This document shows, piece after piece, positions 1 through 7,954 of a stretch of DNA of 53,518 bases. This DNA comes from Candidatus Poribacteria bacterium (GTDB taxonomy: Bacteria > Poribacteria > WGA-4E > WGA-3G), in contig VXPE01000005.1 of NCBI GenBank assembly GCA_009839745.1, forward strand, positions 3,261 through 56,778, in the 5' to 3' direction. Position numbers and translations under genes: made by a program. The notes beneath the pieces are model-generated. The model ran no database searches. It was not told the origin of the DNA and saw only the letters and a list, made by a program, of their open reading frames with translations. Positions within the stretch are counted from its first letter, which is position 1; every line of letters begins with the position of its first letter.

Positions 1-55
1 GGACTACAAACCTTCGTCATCCGTTGCAGGAGTGCGCAACTTTTGAATAACCGTC
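1..55. repeat. Partial duplicate of the rpe 3' end
   Basis: The first 55 bases recur almost perfectly at 138-192, where they are the last codons and stop of rpe (minus strand). The copy at 1-55 lies downstream of the rpe stop, so rpe carries a trailing duplicate of its own tail 137 bases away. The left limit of this copy is cut by the window edge. It looks like a partial tandem duplication; no separate gene is visible in 56-137. Confidence 0.8.
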
Positions 56-140
56 CTTTAAATGTTCCTTGCGGTTCGGTGAGGTGAGTTGGCAGCGTCG
101 AATCCTTTTCCGTTGAGCCGTCCCGGCGCGTTGCTTGGGA

Positions 141-815
141 CTACAAACCTTCGTCATCCGTTGCAGGAGTGCGCAACTTTTGAATAACCGTCTCCGGTTG
201 CTGACTGCGGAAGATAGCGGTTCCTGCGACGAGGACGGTTGCGCCGTGATGAATCGCGAGAGGCGCGATTTCTGTCGTTACACCACCATCAACGGAAATG
301 TCAAGAAGCAACGTCATTTCTTGAACTATTCGATGTAATGTTGCTATTTTTTTGAGTGTATCCCGCTGAAAAGGTTGGCCTCCGAACCCAGGTTCAACAC
401 TCATTGGTAGGACCAAGTCAATGTCCGACAGGTAAGGTGTAACCGATGAGACGGGTGTCTTCGGACAAAGTGCTAAACCGGGTTTAAGCCCGTGTGCTTT
501 GATCTCCGAAATTACTTCGTTGGGTTTATCGGCACTTTCGATGTGAAAGGTAACCAGATCTGCACCAGCTGCTGCAAGGGCATCGATATAGCACAGCGGG
601 TGTGTCACCATAAGATGGACATCAAAAGGCACATCGGTGATCTCGCGAACAGCCGCGATAAAGGGTGGACTGATAGCGAAATTTGGCACAAATTCACCGT
701 CCATCACGTCGAAGTGGAGCATATCTGCCCCAGCCGTGACGATCCGCTTGACCTCTTCGCCAAGACGACTGAAATCTGCAGCGAGTAATGAAGGCGCAAT
801 TTTAGGCGTAAAAAT
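141..815 (-). CDS. rpe: Ribulose-phosphate 3-epimerase, probable ATT start
   Basis: Interconverts ribulose-5-phosphate and xylulose-5-phosphate in the pentose phosphate pathway. TIM-barrel signatures are clear: LHFDVMDGEFVPN, FDVHLMV, MSVEPGFGGQ and ISVDGG. The first in-frame ATG (722) is too late, because the family N-terminus (KIAPSLLAADFSRLGEEV) is encoded upstream in the same frame. Between the in-frame TAA at 828-830 and that segment there is no ATG, GTG or TTG. An ATT at 813-815 sits 7 bases after AAAGGAG (823-829) and gives 224 residues beginning (M)FTPKIAPSLLAADF, which is normal family length. Start at 815 is therefore inferred. It follows the PASTA gene closely, probably as the last gene of fmt-PASTA-rpe. 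Confidence 0.93.
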   Translation of the reverse strand: MFTPKIAPSLLAADFSRLGEEVKRIVTAGADMLHFDVMDGEFVPNFAISPPFIAAVREITDVPFDVHLMVTHPLCYIDALAAAGADLVTFHIESADKPNEVISEIKAHGLKPGLALCPKTPVSSVTPYLSDIDLVLPMSVEPGFGGQPFQRDTLKKIATLHRIVQEMTLLLDISVDGGVTTEIAPLAIHHGATVLVAGTAIFRSQQPETVIQKLRTPATDDEGL

Positions 816-838
816 CTGTAATCTCCTTTAGCGGCGTT

Positions 839-1816
839 CTATCTATAAACCACTTCAGGTAATTTTTCATCATCCTCGTAGACGATCACCCGTGCTTTGC
901 CAAAGACGCGAATCCCCTTCTGTTCCAAATCAATCACTGTCCCGGGGGCGTAGCGTTGATCGACCTCAATGCGCTCACTGTAGGCATCAATTATAACAAT
1001 CCTGATGTGACGTGAAAGTTTCCCTTCTTCACTCACCGTATACGTGAAGGGTAAGGGTCTGCTAATGTTTGCAGTAGTTCCTTGTACACCACTAATTTCG
1101 AGTAGAATGCGGTCTCCAGTTCTCACCATCACGCCACCTACAGGTTCGTGCGTGATAATTGCACCTTGGGGAATTTTAGGGTGTGAACTGTATTCAGTCT
1201 CAATCTTGAGTCCTACTGCTTCCAGGGCAGCAACCACATTGGCAGCCAGCTGACCTTGGAAATTCGGAAGTTGGACCACTTGTGGTCTCGGTCCACGACT
1301 CACTAAAAGATTCACAGGATTGCCGCGGCGTTGTCCGCCTCCTTCTGGCGGTGTTTGTGCGATAACCGTATCCTGCAGATAATCTTCAGAATGGACGAAG
1401 GCAACTCGATTTGGACGAAAACCCGCGCTCGTCAGGGTATCAAAAGCGGCATCTCGCGATTTCCCAATGACGGAGGGAACGGGGACTAACTCCGCTCCTA
1501 TGCTCACTGTGATTTCAACGGGCTGATATGATTTTATTCTAAAGTTTGCCTCTGGATTTTGTGAGACGATTTCACCTTTCGGTGCATCGCTGCTCGCTTC
1601 TTGAATGGTTTTTGCGGGCTGTAACCCCGCCTCACCCAGAATTCGCACGGCTTCATAGTAGCTTTCGCCGGTAATGTTGGGAACAAGGACCTCTTCGGTT
1701 CTGATCCAATTCGGAATAATGAAGAAAATGGCTAAGACCCCAATTATACCGAAGACAATCAAGAAATATAGGAGAACCTTGAATGATGCAAATAGGGTGT
1801 TGTTTAGACTATTCAT
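839..1816 (-). CDS. Membrane-anchored triple PASTA-domain protein
   Basis: The 325-residue protein has one N-terminal membrane segment (about residues 12-34) followed by three PASTA modules starting near residues 44, 112 and 183 (VPNITGESYYEAVRILGEAG, VPSVIGKSRDAAFDTLTSAG, LPNFQGQLAANVVAALEAVG). A C-terminal region of about 75 residues is rich in beta strands. PASTA domains bind peptidoglycan or muropeptides and usually belong to serine/threonine kinases or penicillin-binding proteins; no kinase or transpeptidase domain is present here. It is likely an envelope protein with its bulk outside the cytoplasmic membrane. It lies between fmt and rpe with short gaps, suggesting one operon. The function beyond the domain is unknown. 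Confidence 0.85.
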   Translation of the reverse strand: MNSLNNTLFASFKVLLYFLIVFGIIGVLAIFFIIPNWIRTEEVLVPNITGESYYEAVRILGEAGLQPAKTIQEASSDAPKGEIVSQNPEANFRIKSYQPVEITVSIGAELVPVPSVIGKSRDAAFDTLTSAGFRPNRVAFVHSEDYLQDTVIAQTPPEGGGQRRGNPVNLLVSRGPRPQVVQLPNFQGQLAANVVAALEAVGLKIETEYSSHPKIPQGAIITHEPVGGVMVRTGDRILLEISGVQGTTANISRPLPFTYTVSEEGKLSRHIRIVIIDAYSERIEVDQRYAPGTVIDLEQKGIRVFGKARVIVYEDDEKLPEVVYR

Positions 1817-1830
1817 TTTTTAATTCTACC

Positions 1831-2769
1831 TCAATAATTAAAAAACTCGCCTGTTTGCAACTGGTACCCGTTAATAAAATCGTGGGCTTCCATAGATTTT
1901 TTGGTTGCAGGTTGAATTTCCAACAATTGGAGCGTGCCTTCTGCCGTGGCAACGAGGAGTTTTTGTCTTTCGGCTATTTCAAGGGTCCCGGGCCGTCGAT
2001 CAAGTTTCTGTGGCAGGGGTTGACAACGCACAATTTTCAGCCGAAGTTTCTCGCGGAAGAAAGTATAAGCACCGGGCCAGACTGCTGTCCCTCTGACCAA
2101 ATTGTGAATTGTGATCGCCGGTTGATTCCAATCAATTCGCCCGATTTCCTTCGTCAATCGCGGGGCATGCGTTGCTTCTGCGTCGTTCTGTGGGATTGCC
2201 GATGGTGGTTCTCCAACCGGCATATTGGATAAACATCGGACAAGCTGATTTGCCCCGAGTTGCGCCAACTGTCTCGTCAATGTGAAAGCAGTATCTTCGT
2301 CTCGGATCGGGACTCGGTCTGCGGAAATAATATCACCTGTATCCTCCCCGGCATCGAGTAACATCAGTGTCACACCTGTCTCGGTTTCACCATTAATGAG
2401 TGCCCACTGAATTGGGGCGGCACCGCGATACTTTGGAAGAAGAGAGGGATGCACATTGATGGTGCCACAGGACGGAATATCCAAAATAGTTTGGGGAAGG
2501 ATTTGCCCAAAGGCAGCAACAACAATCACATCTGGAGTGAGACGTTTAAGCGTCCGCACAAAACCTGGATTTCTCGCCTTCTCAGGTTGATAGACCGGTA
2601 TCGTATGCGCTGTAGCGACTCCTTTGACAGGTGACGGAGTGAGCCGTTTTCCGCGTCCGCTGGGTCGGTCGGGTTGTGTGACGACACCGATGAGTTCAAA
2701 TGTGTGGGCGATGAGTTCTTTGAGCGCTGGAACGGCAAACTCACTGGTCCCCATAAACAGAATACGCAC
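1831..2769 (-). CDS. fmt: Methionyl-tRNA formyltransferase
   Basis: Formylates initiator methionyl-tRNA using 10-formyl-tetrahydrofolate. The N-terminal formyltransferase fold is recognisable from GTSEFAVPALKEL, VTQPDRPSGRGK, the catalytic-loop segment NVHPSLLPKYRGAAPIQWA and DTGDI. The C-terminal tRNA-binding domain follows from about residue 205 (RIDWNQPAITIHNLVRG, WPGAYTFF). At 312 residues the length is typical. The start is GTG at 2769, preceded by AAGGAA within a leader sequence (2771-2788) that also precedes two unrelated genes in the window. First gene of an apparent fmt-PASTA-rpe operon. Confidence 0.96.
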   Translation of the reverse strand: MRILFMGTSEFAVPALKELIAHTFELIGVVTQPDRPSGRGKRLTPSPVKGVATAHTIPVYQPEKARNPGFVRTLKRLTPDVIVVAAFGQILPQTILDIPSCGTINVHPSLLPKYRGAAPIQWALINGETETGVTLMLLDAGEDTGDIISADRVPIRDEDTAFTLTRQLAQLGANQLVRCLSNMPVGEPPSAIPQNDAEATHAPRLTKEIGRIDWNQPAITIHNLVRGTAVWPGAYTFFREKLRLKIVRCQPLPQKLDRRPGTLEIAERQKLLVATAEGTLQLLEIQPATKKSMEAHDFINGYQLQTGEFFNY

Positions 2770-2770
2770 T

Positions 2771-2790
2771 TTTAATTATTCCTTGCGGAG
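2771..2790 (-). repeat. Dispersed ribosome-binding leader repeat (copy at fmt)
   Basis: On the minus strand this reads CCGCAAGGAATAATTAAAA directly before the fmt GTG. The same string precedes proC (7915-7939), and a near-identical one precedes the PhyH gene starting at 29143 (29143-29170). A further partial copy is at 65-80. The AAGGAA inside the repeat serves as the Shine-Dalgarno sequence. Confidence 0.7.
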
Positions 2791-2921
2791 AAACAACCCA
2801 AGTTTGGACTTTGACGTGCTCTTCTCAAGAGTCGCCTGCGCCGTTGTTGCAGGCGACGCGTCTGGTAGAAAGTTGCAAAGTGTTCTAAAATCTATAAACG
2901 GACTTCGTTTAAACCTACGAG

Positions 2922-3488
2922 TTAGAAACGAATTTGAATGAGTGGCACCGCAAAACCGACAGCCTGGTCATTTGCCCATCCGTTGAGTCCTTTATTCATC
3001 GAGTCCTGTAGCGACTTATTTCTATATCTCGCTACATACGGGTCGGCATCGGACAACCGTGTAAGAGGACCGTCCACGGGATCCTCATCCTCAGGCGGTG
3101 GCGGTGTTTTTGGTTCAGGTACACGCGGTGCCGATCGGTCAACGTTACGGGTATGCCACCAATCCCATACCCCAATAAACAGAGAAAATGAAACAGCCCC
3201 GATGCCAATTATGCGATAGTCTTGTGTGGATAGCTCAGGTGCGAATTGGTTTTCACGCAACATTTTCACCAATCGCATTACGCCGTAACTGTGAATCGCG
3301 GTAAATGGGAGGGAACTCAAAGTAATGATCTCAAAGCGTCGCAAAGCACTTTCGCTATATTCCTCTGAATGCGTATGTCCTGCCTCCGATTCGTGATCGT
3401 CGGAATGAAGTTGCGCTTTTGCGTGTGGGATCCCTAAGGAAAGAAAGATTAGGCTAAACAAGAATAATCGAACACTCAATTTACACAT
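2922..3488 (-). CDS. Hypothetical exported membrane protein
   Basis: Not recognised. The 188-residue protein begins with a signal peptide (LFLFSLIFLSLGIPHAKA), then an acidic, histidine-rich stretch (residues 27-46, HSDDHESEAGHTHSEE) that could bind metal ions. Hydrophobic segments lie near residues 54-72 and 90-112 (IIGIGAVSFSLFIGVWDWW), followed by a proline/acidic linker (PKTPPPPEDEDP). The C-terminus ends in alternating hydrophobic residues and a terminal phenylalanine (VPLIQIRF). It lies downstream of lspA on the same strand with about 90 bases between them. Coding is supported by the intact frame, signal peptide and plausible composition only. Confidence 0.6.
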   Translation of the reverse strand: MCKLSVRLFLFSLIFLSLGIPHAKAQLHSDDHESEAGHTHSEEYSESALRRFEIITLSSLPFTAIHSYGVMRLVKMLRENQFAPELSTQDYRIIGIGAVSFSLFIGVWDWWHTRNVDRSAPRVPEPKTPPPPEDEDPVDGPLTRLSDADPYVARYRNKSLQDSMNKGLNGWANDQAVGFAVPLIQIRF

Positions 3489-3578
3489 GGATTATTTTCC
3501 CTGACGATTGGAACAAGCCAGAACCCTGATTATCGGAGATTTCATCATAGTGAATCACATCAATCATAAAAATCCTGG

Positions 3579-4091
3579 TCAAGTTTCCTGGTGTTGATCG
3601 CGGTTTTGAAAAAGGTAAACAATTAACATCCCGGCTCCAATACAGACGGAAACATCCGCAACGTTAAAAGTCGGCCAAAAGAGCCCCTTATCAGCTATAC
3701 CGAATTGCAGGAAATCGACAACCTCACCCAAATAGAGGCGATCAATGAAATTTCCAACGGCACCGCCGAGCAGAAAACCGAGAGCGACTTGCATCCAACG
3801 GCTCTCTCTGAATCGAAGATAATAAGCAAAAATGAAGGCTAAAGCGACAATAGTAATGAGAATCAGTAAGACCCTGTGTCCAGCAAGCACCCCAAAAGCC
3901 GCGCCTGTATTTCTATCGTGCCGAAGGTTGAAAAATCCCGGAATAATCGGAATAACCTCTGTAACCTGCGCGATATGGTTCTGCACCAGCCATTTACTGA
4001 CCCAATCTAGTATCAACACTGGAATCGCCACACCGATTAAGGGTAGAAGCGTCTGCCATGTATTTTTTTTAGGATCCTGCATCGTGGGCAT
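3579..4091 (-). CDS. lspA: Lipoprotein signal peptidase II
   Basis: Membrane aspartyl protease that removes signal peptides from prolipoproteins. Four hydrophobic segments are evident, and both catalytic aspartates lie in their family contexts: GGAVGNFIDR and FNVADVSVCIG. NTGAAFG is also conserved. The longest frame starts at 4124, but the ATG at 4091 has GGGAGG nine bases upstream and gives 170 residues, the usual size. The 5' end overlaps the 3' end of the IleS-like gene by 23 bases, indicating translational coupling. An ileS-lspA pair is a common arrangement in bacteria, which makes the neighbouring degenerate IleS noteworthy. Confidence 0.95.
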   Translation of the reverse strand: MPTMQDPKKNTWQTLLPLIGVAIPVLILDWVSKWLVQNHIAQVTEVIPIIPGFFNLRHDRNTGAAFGVLAGHRVLLILITIVALAFIFAYYLRFRESRWMQVALGFLLGGAVGNFIDRLYLGEVVDFLQFGIADKGLFWPTFNVADVSVCIGAGMLIVYLFQNRDQHQET

Positions 4092-6732
4092 TCTTAAGCG
4101 CCTCCCATTCCGCTTTTGCATCATCCGTCTCTATATCGGAAACCTGTAGCGTTTTCTCAATAATCGGTGAGAGTAGGTGCCAATTATTCTGAAAAATGCT
4201 CTGTTTATTCGTTATATCCTCTGTAGGAATGAGATGATAGAAATGTTCTGCCAAAAAAGGTGTCAAGGGTGCCAACCGTTGCAGGAGCACAGTCGCGATG
4301 TGTACCAAGGTAGCTTGTGCCACGGGTCCAGTTTTAGCGGGACGCGACTCTATGGTGCGGAGATAAAAATGCAGATCGTCTTCGCAGAAATTGGTTAACA
4401 GTGTCCACATTTCATGAAAATTCCCGTCTTGGTAAGCCTGCTGGACCTCCTGTAAAAGCTGATAGGTAACGATTATCGCCAACGCATCGATCGGAAGAAG
4501 TTTGGAGGGGTGGAAGGATAGAAGGGTGGGGGGACCATTCTTCCAATCTTCCACCCTTTCCTCTGCTTTCCGTTTTTTCAATCTTTCACCTTGAGGACCT
4601 TTCCCAAAATGGTAGACGGAATTACTGATATTCTCCAATAGTTCGTGTAATTGCTCGTATTGACCGAGGTAGCTCTCTGCAAGTTTATCCAGGGACTTGG
4701 GACTGACGCGCTCTGTTCCGACCTTAGGCGTTATTGCAACCAAGCGTGCCACATCCGCTGGATATTCGTTGAGAAATCCGTCTTGTATCTGTATTTCCTC
4801 ACCAACTTTTGGCATTGTGTTAAGCTTTAGTTGCTTAAAGGGCTGGCTTTCTTTAATTGGACGGCTTCTACTAAGTGATGCGGAGATAACACTGATTTCA
4901 GCCAACCATTTTGTCCATTTTGAATCCGCTGTATCGTTTTGCGGTACAAACATGACACTGGTGTGCCCACCGAGCGGTCTCTTGAAATCAGAGTTGTCAA
5001 TGATCTGCAGTAGATTGGCGAAATGGCTATCAATGAGCGTCGCTTCTTTGCGAAAATCGCTCGAATTACAGTTTAGACACCGTGTATCAACAGGCAAAAG
5101 TTCCTCAACGCTCAAACGGAACCAGAATTCAAACCCGCGTTGTATAGAATTCCGGATTGCGTTGAGGGTATTTTTATCGGTCAGCGGCTCATCACACTGG
5201 TCGCAGAGGAGAATTGGCAGGGGCATTCCCCATTGGCGTTGTGCTGAAACCTGCAAATCCTCAAAATCAAGGACGGCTTTTTGGACCTCGCGAATACCTT
5301 TATGCTCCGTGTCACCGTAATTATCCCAATATTCTGGGGCGTTGAGGAGCTGGGTAGTGGCGTGGTTTTTGGAGAGAGAGAACACCCATTTTGAACAGGG
5401 GCGGGACACAGCCACTTCTTCACAGCGCGGACAATGCGGCTCAGGCATTTCGCTTCTTTGGGTCTCAAGGAGATAACCGCACTTCTCCAATTGTGGCACA
5501 ATAAATTTCTCAGCATCAAACAGATACAAACCGCACAACTGCCCAGCCTCTTCGGTGAACCTTCCGGTTTCATCAAAAACAGGCATAGTATTCATGTTTA
5601 ATGCCTGGGCGATGTTGTAACTCGGCAGATGATGTGCTGGGTTTAAGGGCATAACCCCGGATTTTAGGGAAGATATTGATTCATCATCAACGGCATCCGT
5701 TGCTAAGGCTTCAGGAATGAGTGTAATTTCCAAGTCTTTTGACGCAAACAGTGGATGCGCCACAGCGCATTGTGCGAGTTCAGAGGCTTTGATTTTTGTA
5801 ATAGGTTTCGGTTTGGATTGTCCTTTTGGAAGGTGTTTCGTAAAGTGTTTGAGCTGCGGTTCCGCAAAAAGTAGGTATTCGTCTTGCCATTGGGTGAGCC
5901 AATAGGTCGTATCCTCGGTAATTCCGAGTTTAACGATTCCCGCTATTTCCCAGAGGTGCGGTATTTGGAGACAGAAGAAGACATCTACGCCAAATTCCTC
6001 TAACCCGACAGTGAAAGGAAACTTTACGTAGCCCTTCAAGGTGCGTGTCGGTATTTGGACGAGATTCGTTTGACTGATCGGGACAGTGCAGTTGGGACAC
6101 CACGGACTTAGCTGCGGCAAGTCGTGCAGATAGTCAGAATCGCGGAGTCGACTAATAAGCGCAATAAGCCTTGCTTCCTGTCGCGATTCGAGGGTTTTCT
6201 GTGCAGCATCCCAATCCGCGAAGATACCGAGTTGATGGAATTTCTGTTTTTGGACTTCCAATTCCTGTTTATGTCGTGCGCGACATCGCTTTCGGAGGAC
6301 AGATAACTTGATTGGCGTTTTGGATTTTGCAGCCTCAGTAACGTCTTCCTCAATCCAAAGGGGATAGGTCTCCCATGCAGGCACGTATGTGACCTGATGT
6401 CCTTGCATTAATTCTGCTTTAAGGAAGATGTCTTGACAAACTTTTCTACAAAGGGTGCTAAGAGTGAGTGCATCGACGGAGGTGGGTATCTCGCGAAGGA
6501 CATAGGTGTCTGTCTGGGAGGAGTGGGGGTGCTGTGTAGCACTTGCCTTGACGGCACTGTGGTCTACAGCCCCAGATTTTTTGCTCGCGAGTGGGTATAC
6601 ATTCGCGGTCTGCCAAATTTCCAGAACGGCGTTTTCCCTTTCGCGGTCTGTCAACTGCGGTGGCTCTTTCGGTTTCGTGGATTTGCCGCGTTTACGCGTC
6701 GTGCTTTTTGTGGTGGAATTTCGTTTTCTCAT
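4069..6732 (-). CDS. Degenerate isoleucyl-tRNA synthetase paralogue, catalytic motifs lost
   Basis: The 887-residue product aligns by eye along the whole of IleS but without its active-site motifs. The segment corresponding to GPPYANGxIHIGH reads REIPTSVDALTLSTLCRK, followed by the recognisable LMQGHQVTYVPAWETYPLWIE (IleS: GYDxPYVPGWDCHGLPIE). The editing-domain TTTPWTLPAN reads LQIPHLWEIAGI; the GTGAVHTAPGHG segment reads SGVMPLNPAHHL. QRQWGMPLPI matches the family's SRQRxWGxP region. Where KMSKS belongs the sequence reads KVGEEIQIQ. Zinc-like pairs remain (HCPRC, LLCDQC, RCLNC). It cannot be expected to aminoacylate, yet the frame is intact and it holds the ileS position before lspA. The start at 6732 (ATG) is preferred to TTG at 6750; no strong ribosome-binding site is visible. 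Confidence 0.85.
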   Translation of the reverse strand: MRKRNSTTKSTTRKRGKSTKPKEPPQLTDRERENAVLEIWQTANVYPLASKKSGAVDHSAVKASATQHPHSSQTDTYVLREIPTSVDALTLSTLCRKVCQDIFLKAELMQGHQVTYVPAWETYPLWIEEDVTEAAKSKTPIKLSVLRKRCRARHKQELEVQKQKFHQLGIFADWDAAQKTLESRQEARLIALISRLRDSDYLHDLPQLSPWCPNCTVPISQTNLVQIPTRTLKGYVKFPFTVGLEEFGVDVFFCLQIPHLWEIAGIVKLGITEDTTYWLTQWQDEYLLFAEPQLKHFTKHLPKGQSKPKPITKIKASELAQCAVAHPLFASKDLEITLIPEALATDAVDDESISSLKSGVMPLNPAHHLPSYNIAQALNMNTMPVFDETGRFTEEAGQLCGLYLFDAEKFIVPQLEKCGYLLETQRSEMPEPHCPRCEEVAVSRPCSKWVFSLSKNHATTQLLNAPEYWDNYGDTEHKGIREVQKAVLDFEDLQVSAQRQWGMPLPILLCDQCDEPLTDKNTLNAIRNSIQRGFEFWFRLSVEELLPVDTRCLNCNSSDFRKEATLIDSHFANLLQIIDNSDFKRPLGGHTSVMFVPQNDTADSKWTKWLAEISVISASLSRSRPIKESQPFKQLKLNTMPKVGEEIQIQDGFLNEYPADVARLVAITPKVGTERVSPKSLDKLAESYLGQYEQLHELLENISNSVYHFGKGPQGERLKKRKAEERVEDWKNGPPTLLSFHPSKLLPIDALAIIVTYQLLQEVQQAYQDGNFHEMWTLLTNFCEDDLHFYLRTIESRPAKTGPVAQATLVHIATVLLQRLAPLTPFLAEHFYHLIPTEDITNKQSIFQNNWHLLSPIIEKTLQVSDIETDDAKAEWEALKNAHDAGS
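4509..4555. repeat. Imperfect palindrome inside the IleS-like gene
   Basis: Two 21-base arms (4509-4529 and 4535-4555) are inverted repeats matching at 16 of 21 positions around a 5-base centre. The purine-rich arms (GGTGGAAG...AAGGGTGG) are unlike the surrounding codons and encode roughly VEDWKNGPPTLLSFHPS, which has no counterpart in IleS. It looks like a small palindromic element tolerated inside a reading frame. Confidence 0.6.
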
Positions 6733-6744
6733 ATTTTTCGTATG

Positions 6745-6785
6745 ACACAAACTAAAAGTTTATGCTACAAACGCGCAGTTTGTGT
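6745..6785. repeat. Dispersed repeat with 9-bp inverted ends
   Basis: ACACAAACT at 6745-6753 and AGTTTGTGT at 6777-6785 are perfect inverted repeats around a 23-base centre. The internal string CAAACTAAAAGTTTAnGCTACAAA recurs at 23225-23249, so this is a dispersed element. It lies immediately 5' of the IleS-like gene. Confidence 0.6.
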
Positions 6786-6821
6786 AAGTCCTAATTAACT
6801 GTTTGGCATTGCTGCCATCTA

Positions 6822-7085
6822 TCACCAGATCACACCTGCCAGAAACTGTAACAGAAGGATCAGCACAAAAGGTGAAATGTCAATACCAAAATTCCGAGTT
6901 ACCGGTCCGAGTGCGTTCCGAATGGGATTTAAAACTGGATCTACGAGGCGACTTGTCCACCAATAGAGTTGCCTAACGACTGAGTTCTGAGTGCCAAAAA
7001 CAAACCAAGAAAGTACGGCATTCGCGAAAACCACTATTGTATAAATTTCAAGCAGTTCACTGATGAACCAAGCGAACATATCCAT
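6822..7085 (-). CDS. yggT: YggT family integral membrane protein
   Basis: An 87-residue protein with two hydrophobic helices (about residues 5-27 and 68-87) separated by a polar loop containing LVDPVLNPIRNALGP, the hallmark of the YggT family. These proteins sit in the cytoplasmic membrane and are often encoded beside proC and yggS, as here; roles in cell division or osmotic tolerance have been suggested elsewhere. It is 27 bases downstream of proC on the same strand, consistent with a yggS-proC-yggT type cluster. Confidence 0.9.
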   Translation of the reverse strand: MDMFAWFISELLEIYTIVVFANAVLSWFVFGTQNSVVRQLYWWTSRLVDPVLNPIRNALGPVTRNFGIDISPFVLILLLQFLAGVIW

Positions 7086-7112
7086 TATTTCCTAAAATCC
7101 CTCGTAAACTGA

Positions 7113-7913
7113 TTACGTACTCCCAAGTTGCTTTGCTCGCTCCGTCGCAGCGAGGATAGCTTCTGTAAGCGTTGCTCGTAAACCGCCGCGTTCTAAGGCG
7201 TGTAGTCCGGCAGCGGTTGTTCCACCTGGTGTGGTAACACGGTTCTTGAGCGCAGCGGGGTGTTCCTGCGTCTCAATTAACATAGTCGCTGCCCCTAAGA
7301 CTGTATGGGTAGCAAGTTTCTGTGCATCCGCACGTGGTAAACCAACATGAACGCCGGCATCCGCTAACGCTTCAATGAAGAGTGCGACATAGGCGGGTCC
7401 ACTCCCACTTACCCCCGTGACAGCATCAAGATGGCGTTCATCCATCACTAAAGAGGTACCACACGCGTCGAAAATTTTCTGTGCTATTTCGAGATGTTCC
7501 TGATTCGCTGCCCTGCCAGCCGTGAGTACGGAGATTGCCGCACCCACGGATGCTGAAATATTCGGCATCACCCGAACGACGGGTGGTGCGTTGTCAAAGT
7601 AGGATTCAAGCGTTGTCGTTGTAACACCCGCTGCGATGCTAATGAGCCATTGCGATGCTGACAAGGTGCGTGCAACCTGTGGTAAAACGTGTGGGACTGC
7701 TGGAGGCGTAACAGCACAAAGAATAACTTCGGTGTTTTCTACCAAAGCAGCGATATCGCTTGCCCTGTTAGTTCCCTTTTCATCACACAGCTGCTGGACA
7801 AGGGTATTATCAAGGTCGGTAACCCAGATTTGTTTCGCGGGAAAGACCGTGTCAGCGATACTTCGGACGATAATGCCGCCCATCTTTCCAACGCCTATTA
7901 CACCTAACTCCAT
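7113..7913 (-). CDS. proC: Pyrroline-5-carboxylate reductase
   Basis: Last step of proline synthesis, reducing pyrroline-5-carboxylate with NAD(P)H. The N-terminal Rossmann motif GVIGVGKMG, the RVMPNISASVGAA segment and the C-terminal signature region TGVSGSGPAYVALFIEALADAGV through VTTPGGTTAAGL are all present. At 266 residues the length is typical. The ATG at 7913 follows the dispersed leader repeat (7915-7939), whose AAGGAA supplies the ribosome-binding site. It lies between yggT and yggS. Confidence 0.97.
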   Translation of the reverse strand: MELGVIGVGKMGGIIVRSIADTVFPAKQIWVTDLDNTLVQQLCDEKGTNRASDIAALVENTEVILCAVTPPAVPHVLPQVARTLSASQWLISIAAGVTTTTLESYFDNAPPVVRVMPNISASVGAAISVLTAGRAANQEHLEIAQKIFDACGTSLVMDERHLDAVTGVSGSGPAYVALFIEALADAGVHVGLPRADAQKLATHTVLGAATMLIETQEHPAALKNRVTTPGGTTAAGLHALERGGLRATLTEAILAATERAKQLGST

Positions 7914-7914
7914 A

Positions 7915-7939
7915 TTTTAATTATTCCTTGCGGTTCGGT
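7915..7939 (-). repeat. Dispersed ribosome-binding leader repeat (copy at proC)
   Basis: Minus-strand ACCGAACCGCAAGGAATAAT followed by TAAAAT and the proC ATG. This is the most complete copy of the leader also found before fmt and before the PhyH gene starting at 29143. Confidence 0.75.
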
Positions 7940-7954
7940 CAGAACTCTCTTTAA

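Noticed and set aside
4697-5320. A 207-residue plus-strand open frame opposite the IleS-like gene
   Set aside because: It lies wholly antisense to an intact gene, has no recognisable domain and no ribosome-binding site of note; it is a shadow frame.
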